64,000 nt of DNA, from the NCBI RefSeq assembly GCF_001522545.3, contig NC_031776.1, positions 23,841,995 through 23,905,994 on the forward strand, in the 5' to 3' direction. The notes beneath the pieces were generated by a model. That model did no database searches. It had not been told where the DNA came from and saw only the letters and a program-made list of their open reading frames with translations. A program made the position numbers and the translations under genes. This stretch comes from Parus major. Taxonomy: Eukaryota; Chordata; Aves; Passeriformes; Paridae. Shown here piece after piece: positions 60,864 to 64,000 of the stretch. Numbering within the stretch: the first letter of the stretch is position 1; the number at the start of each line of letters is the position of its first letter.

Positions 60864-61112
60864 GTGGGAGATGGTGGGAATATCACCCCCCTCTTCCAAA
60901 TATTTGGAATCAGAATAATTTCAGAGCCTAAGGACAAAGATTTCCCTGGTGAATATGTAGACCTTGTGAATGTGAGAGATAACATCCACTTCTCAGCCAG
61001 GAAATGCATCCAGGTTATTGTCACAGACAAGCTGCTGTGGGGTTTGCTCTATACTGCTATGGGCACTATAGAGCAAACACCTCCTGCAATATCCTCACTG
61101 CAAAGAATCTGA
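60864..61112 (+). other. 82-codon open frame, unassigned
   Basis: The frame opens at an ATG-like start (GTG within GAGATGGTGGG) and ends TGA at 61,110. It has a mixed, globular-looking composition (FQIFGIRIISEPKDKDFPG, DLVNVRDNIHFSARKC) without low-complexity bias. There is no domain I can name. It could be the remains of a retroelement or chance. The neighbouring 61,139-61,380 segment is GC-richer with nothing recognised. Confidence 0.13.
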
Positions 61113-62224
61113 GGAGAAAACCCTGTTCTTGGAAAAGATTAAGAGTGCCAGCTCATTGATCTGGGGCAGCAAGGACCATCTGTGGGACCATCTGTTCTGT
61201 TGGGGTTGATAAATCCTCAGGCTGGGATTTGGCAGACACCAAAATGCCCACAATTTGGACTAGAACTAAGCAAAGCAGAACTATGTGAGGGGCCATGACC
61301 AACACCATGCCTTGTGAGGGCCAGCCCCAAGGAATCTGCCTGGACCATTTTCCTAGCAAAACTCAGGATGGAAACCTGACCACAGGTGCAGGAACCTCTT
61401 CATCCCTGTTTCCTTTTGCTTTTCTTGTTCCTTAGTAATAGTGCTGCATTACAAGTTTTTAGTGAAATGTGCTTTACTCTCTCAGTCGGAGAGGTTGTGT
61501 GGGGAGAAGAATCAGAGCATTGTTTGTCAATCCAGAGCTTTCTGTTCCTGGAATGTTCATTGCTAGGCAGCACAATGAAATCATCATTTAGTAGGATCTG
61601 ACCCAGTCTGACGAAACAGAATTGATCATTCTCATATAGGTATATTTATTGCTTTTGCTATTTACCAGATCACATTTTTTTCCTCCTAGTTGGCCAGAGC
61701 ATGCTACAGATGTATTTTGATTCCCAACTACTGAGGTCAATGAGAGTTAGGAGGCTAAATATTTTTATGGATTTGATGCTAAGCTGTATAGAGAATATAT
61801 CTTCTTAATAACTTGCCTTTGTGATGTATTTCATTCTTTAAAAAAAAAACAAACTTCCCTATCATTTTATTCGTTTGGCAGGAGCTCTGTGCCTCATTTT
61901 TTTGAAGGGTTTGTTGATGCCCAAGAGCAGCAAGCAGCTGCATTGTGTATGCAGAGAACTGACTTACAGGGGGAATGTGCAGTGGGTGAATATAACTGTC
62001 CTTAAACCCTTTCAGTGCCAAATCCACCCCCCTGCCCCAGCTCACTGTGCTGCACACTCATGGCACACCAAGCATCTGAGCAGCTCTTAGGAGTCAAAGC
62101 CCACAGGGTTTGTCTGCAGTAGTGGGGGTAGCAGGAGTGAGTAAGAGCAGAGGGAGTTTTTATAACAATTACATTGAATATTATTCAAGCATTTATTAAT
62201 AAGTGGCTTCCTCAATCAACTTGT

Positions 62225-62420
62225 CTTTCATTAGTTTTTCTGTTCTCCCCTTGAATCCAATTAAACTGTTTTCATCTCTAACATCCTGTTTCATAGTCTG
62301 ATAGCAGACTCCTAGAGGAACTACACATTTGTTTTGAGCTTACCTCCTTCTAGTTTAATTTGAATCTTCTTAATTCTTGCACTAGAATGTCGATGTCTTC
62401 CTCTGATACATCTATTCAAC
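62225..62420 (-). mobile_element. possible ancient CR1/L3-like remnant
   Basis: CATTTGTTTTGAGCTTACCT followed by CCTTCTAGTTTAATTTGA and AATTCTTGCACTAGAATG resembles, in order, a reverse-oriented L3/CR1 segment (TTTGTTTTAAACCTGCTGCC..TTAATTTCATTTGG..AGTTCTTGTGTTATGAG). It is very diverged. The match is weak, and a chance resemblance in AT-rich DNA is possible. Confidence 0.28.
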
Positions 62421-62851
62421 ATCCATGAAAATGCAATAGACTTTTTGAGCTGTAGAATTCAGCTGCTGAGCAGTATCAATAGCTACTGATGGGCCTCTCC
62501 TCCCTGAATTTGCCCGATTTCTTTTTGATTCTATTTGCATCTTCACCTCAGAGTTTCACACACAAATACGTCTGACTGAGAAAGCTCCTTTTTACATTTG
62601 CTCTGAAACCACTGCCTGATTGTTTCCTTGGTTGTCATATGCTGGGAAGTACCAACATTATTTGCTATTTGTCTTGTCTGTGCCACTTGTGATTTTTTAA
62701 CACTCTGCTCCTTTCTTCTGAGTCATCTTTTCCCTGGCTGAAGAGTCACAGATTATTAATTTTGCTTTCTGAGGAAGCTACTTCTAACCACTGAGTATCT
62801 GTGTACCTCTACTCTTCCTCTCTGTCTCTTCTCTGTTACCCTTTCAAACAG

Positions 62852-62992
62852 GTAACAGAAATTGCATGTGGCATCCAGGAGATGAGCAGAGAACTAATAA
62901 ATTCACATCATGAAGTTACTGTCTCTAATGTCATAGGACACGAAACAAATGTAAATGGGTTAGAGGTCAAGACCAGAGAGCAGGTGCAGTGA
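62852..62992 (+). other. candidate exon, long pyrimidine tract
   Basis: A pyrimidine-rich tract of about 40 bp (62,807-62,848) ends TTCAAACAG. The phase-0 frame that follows has 46 codons, beginning VTEIACGIQEMSRELINS, with middle TVSNVIGHETNVNGLEV, then TGA at 62,990. CAG/GTGCAG at 62,983 is a weak optional donor giving a 132-bp in-frame exon. The peptide is polar and balanced, with no simple-sequence bias. The family is not recognised. It may be a terminal exon, a non-coding RNA exon, or chance. Confidence 0.2.
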
Positions 62993-64000
62993 TTTCATAA
63001 TGTCACTAAATTTCATATGTATGTATGTTTCTTACATATATGTATGCTTTCCTTTTCATTTTGCATGCAGTTTTCATTCTGTTTTCTTGTTTTAAGATAA
63101 AAATATATATACTATCCACTTATTTTTTCCTGAACAGTTGAAGTTTTAAAATTATGTTTCAATTTACTGTGGCCAACAAAGTTCAAGAGAATGCAAGGAA
63201 TATAGATGCTTGGTTCAAAGGCACTTCAGTCTTTGGAAAAGTCAATTCTTGATGATTTGGTAATTGAAAAATGGGATGAGATGCAATTCCTTACCACAAT
63301 TGAGCTACACCCTAGTCTAATAATAAAGGAAAGTTATCACCTACTATTTCCTCTGATGCCTCCATGGTCTTCAGCATGTTTTCCAACAGATGATTATTCA
63401 AATTACAAAATCACAGTAAATTCTCTTTGACATGCAGAGTCTCTTTTTACTCTTATTTGTGTTGTCTTTAGGGAGAGAAACTGAGGTGCACATTCCCTTC
63501 AGCTTGGACTGATACTTAAAACTTGGACACATATTATGCAATGTCCACAACTTGCTATTCTCCTCGAGGTCCACAGACTCAAGGCTCCAGTGAGAAGAGT
63601 CTGTGGTTTACCCGATGAATTATCATGACAAATCTGCAGCCTTATGAATAATACATAAGAAGGAACATGGATATCTGTTGCCATTTCTGTGGATGCTACT
63701 AATAACCTGTAAAGCCTCTCCTCTGGGAATGCTGTTCTGAAAGAGCATGGGGCTAAGGTTGCAGAGCATCTTGCTTGGCATGTAGAATTGCTTTTTATAA
63801 TGCAGATTGAATTTGCCAGCGCACACACACACACACACACAAAAGAGAAAAGATGGGAAGAGGCAGCAGATCTATTATTGCTGAGAAGCAGAAACAGCCT
63901 TTGTGCTGGGAGGTAGAAGGAGAAATGATGGTCCTGTAATATGCTTTTTGGCAAATAATCATTTAGGAGACAATAGAGAAATAAGTACAGTATGAAATAG
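62993..64000. other. non-coding stretch, no gene recognised
   Basis: It holds a short TATG/TACATA-rich simple segment (63,017-63,055) and the CA repeat near the end. The 151-codon minus frame at 63,499-63,954 reads through the CA repeat, so part of it is a Cys/Val repeat artefact. Confidence 0.5.
63822..63841. repeat. (CA)10 microsatellite
   Basis: Ten uninterrupted CA units follow GCCAGCG. Uninterrupted copies of this length are usually polymorphic. Confidence 0.95.

Larger units (their letters stand above)
55050..62224. other. non-coding stretch, few supportable features
   Basis: Frames are short. A-runs occur at 57,780-57,792 and 58,535-58,551 and a T-run at about 59,958-59,967. The exon-like segments at 56,945 and the frame at 60,864 are listed separately. 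A strong acceptor-like tract ending TTTGCCTTTCAG at about 56,280 is followed in one frame by 38 open codons and no donor. No transposon is recognised. Confidence 0.5.

Noticed and set aside
63499..63954. 151-codon minus-strand frame
   Set aside because: Part of the translation is the (CA)10 microsatellite read as a Cys/Val repeat, and the rest is unrecognised.
1..64000. CpG-island promoter, CRISPR array, bacterial operon or integrated non-retroviral virus
   Set aside because: No dense CpG cluster, no spaced direct-repeat array, no prokaryotic gene organisation and no recognisable viral protein remnant apart from the solo LTR.

Overview
The window looks like nuclear DNA of a bird, probably a songbird-like species. 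It is AT-rich, has few CpGs, has no long open reading frames, and carries bird-type interspersed repeats. These are truncated CR1 LINE tails with the typical repeated 3' end (ATTCTGTGATTCTGTG or its complement) and a solitary endogenous-retrovirus LTR. The LTR has the TTTAACCCCAGCC / TTAACTCTATCCCAGCC ends that I know from avian ERVL-like LTRs. There are no bacterial features: no operons, ribosome binding sites, tRNA or rRNA genes, CRISPR arrays or insertion sequences.

I found no protein-coding gene that I can name. The longest open frames are 181, 172, 158 and 152 codons. That is about what chance gives in 64 kb, and none resembles a family I know. The window is best read as a gene-poor intergenic region or the inside of very large introns.

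Layout. 1-5,100: non-coding, with two AT-rich blocks (61-370, 4,600-5,100) that look like conserved regulatory elements. 5,268-12,000: non-coding with two exon-like segments, then a CR1 tail (11,998-12,135). 13,105-13,262: old CR1 remnant. 13,263-26,480: mostly featureless, with exon-like segments at 17,131 and 21,692, a GC-richer open segment at 23,129-23,525 and a C-rich tract. 26,480-27,000: the best conserved-element candidate. 27,300-33,150: simple repeats and the 181-codon open frame. 33,158-33,262: CR1 tail. 35,424-35,520: old CR1. 39,265-39,826: solo ERV LTR on the minus strand with a 5-bp target duplication. 42,196-42,891: unresolved GC-richer block. 47,393-47,644: exon-like open segment. 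52,048-52,365: the longest CR1 fragment. 54,864-55,049: another CR1 tail. 56,945, 60,864 and 62,852: further exon-like or open segments. The end holds a (CA)10 microsatellite.

The main open question is whether the short exon-like segments on the plus strand (acceptor, open frame, often a donor) belong to an undescribed transcript. An open frame of 20-30 codons behind an AG is common by chance and I chose these by eye, so each has low confidence. Expression or cross-species data would decide. Nothing here amounts to a demonstrated new biological system.
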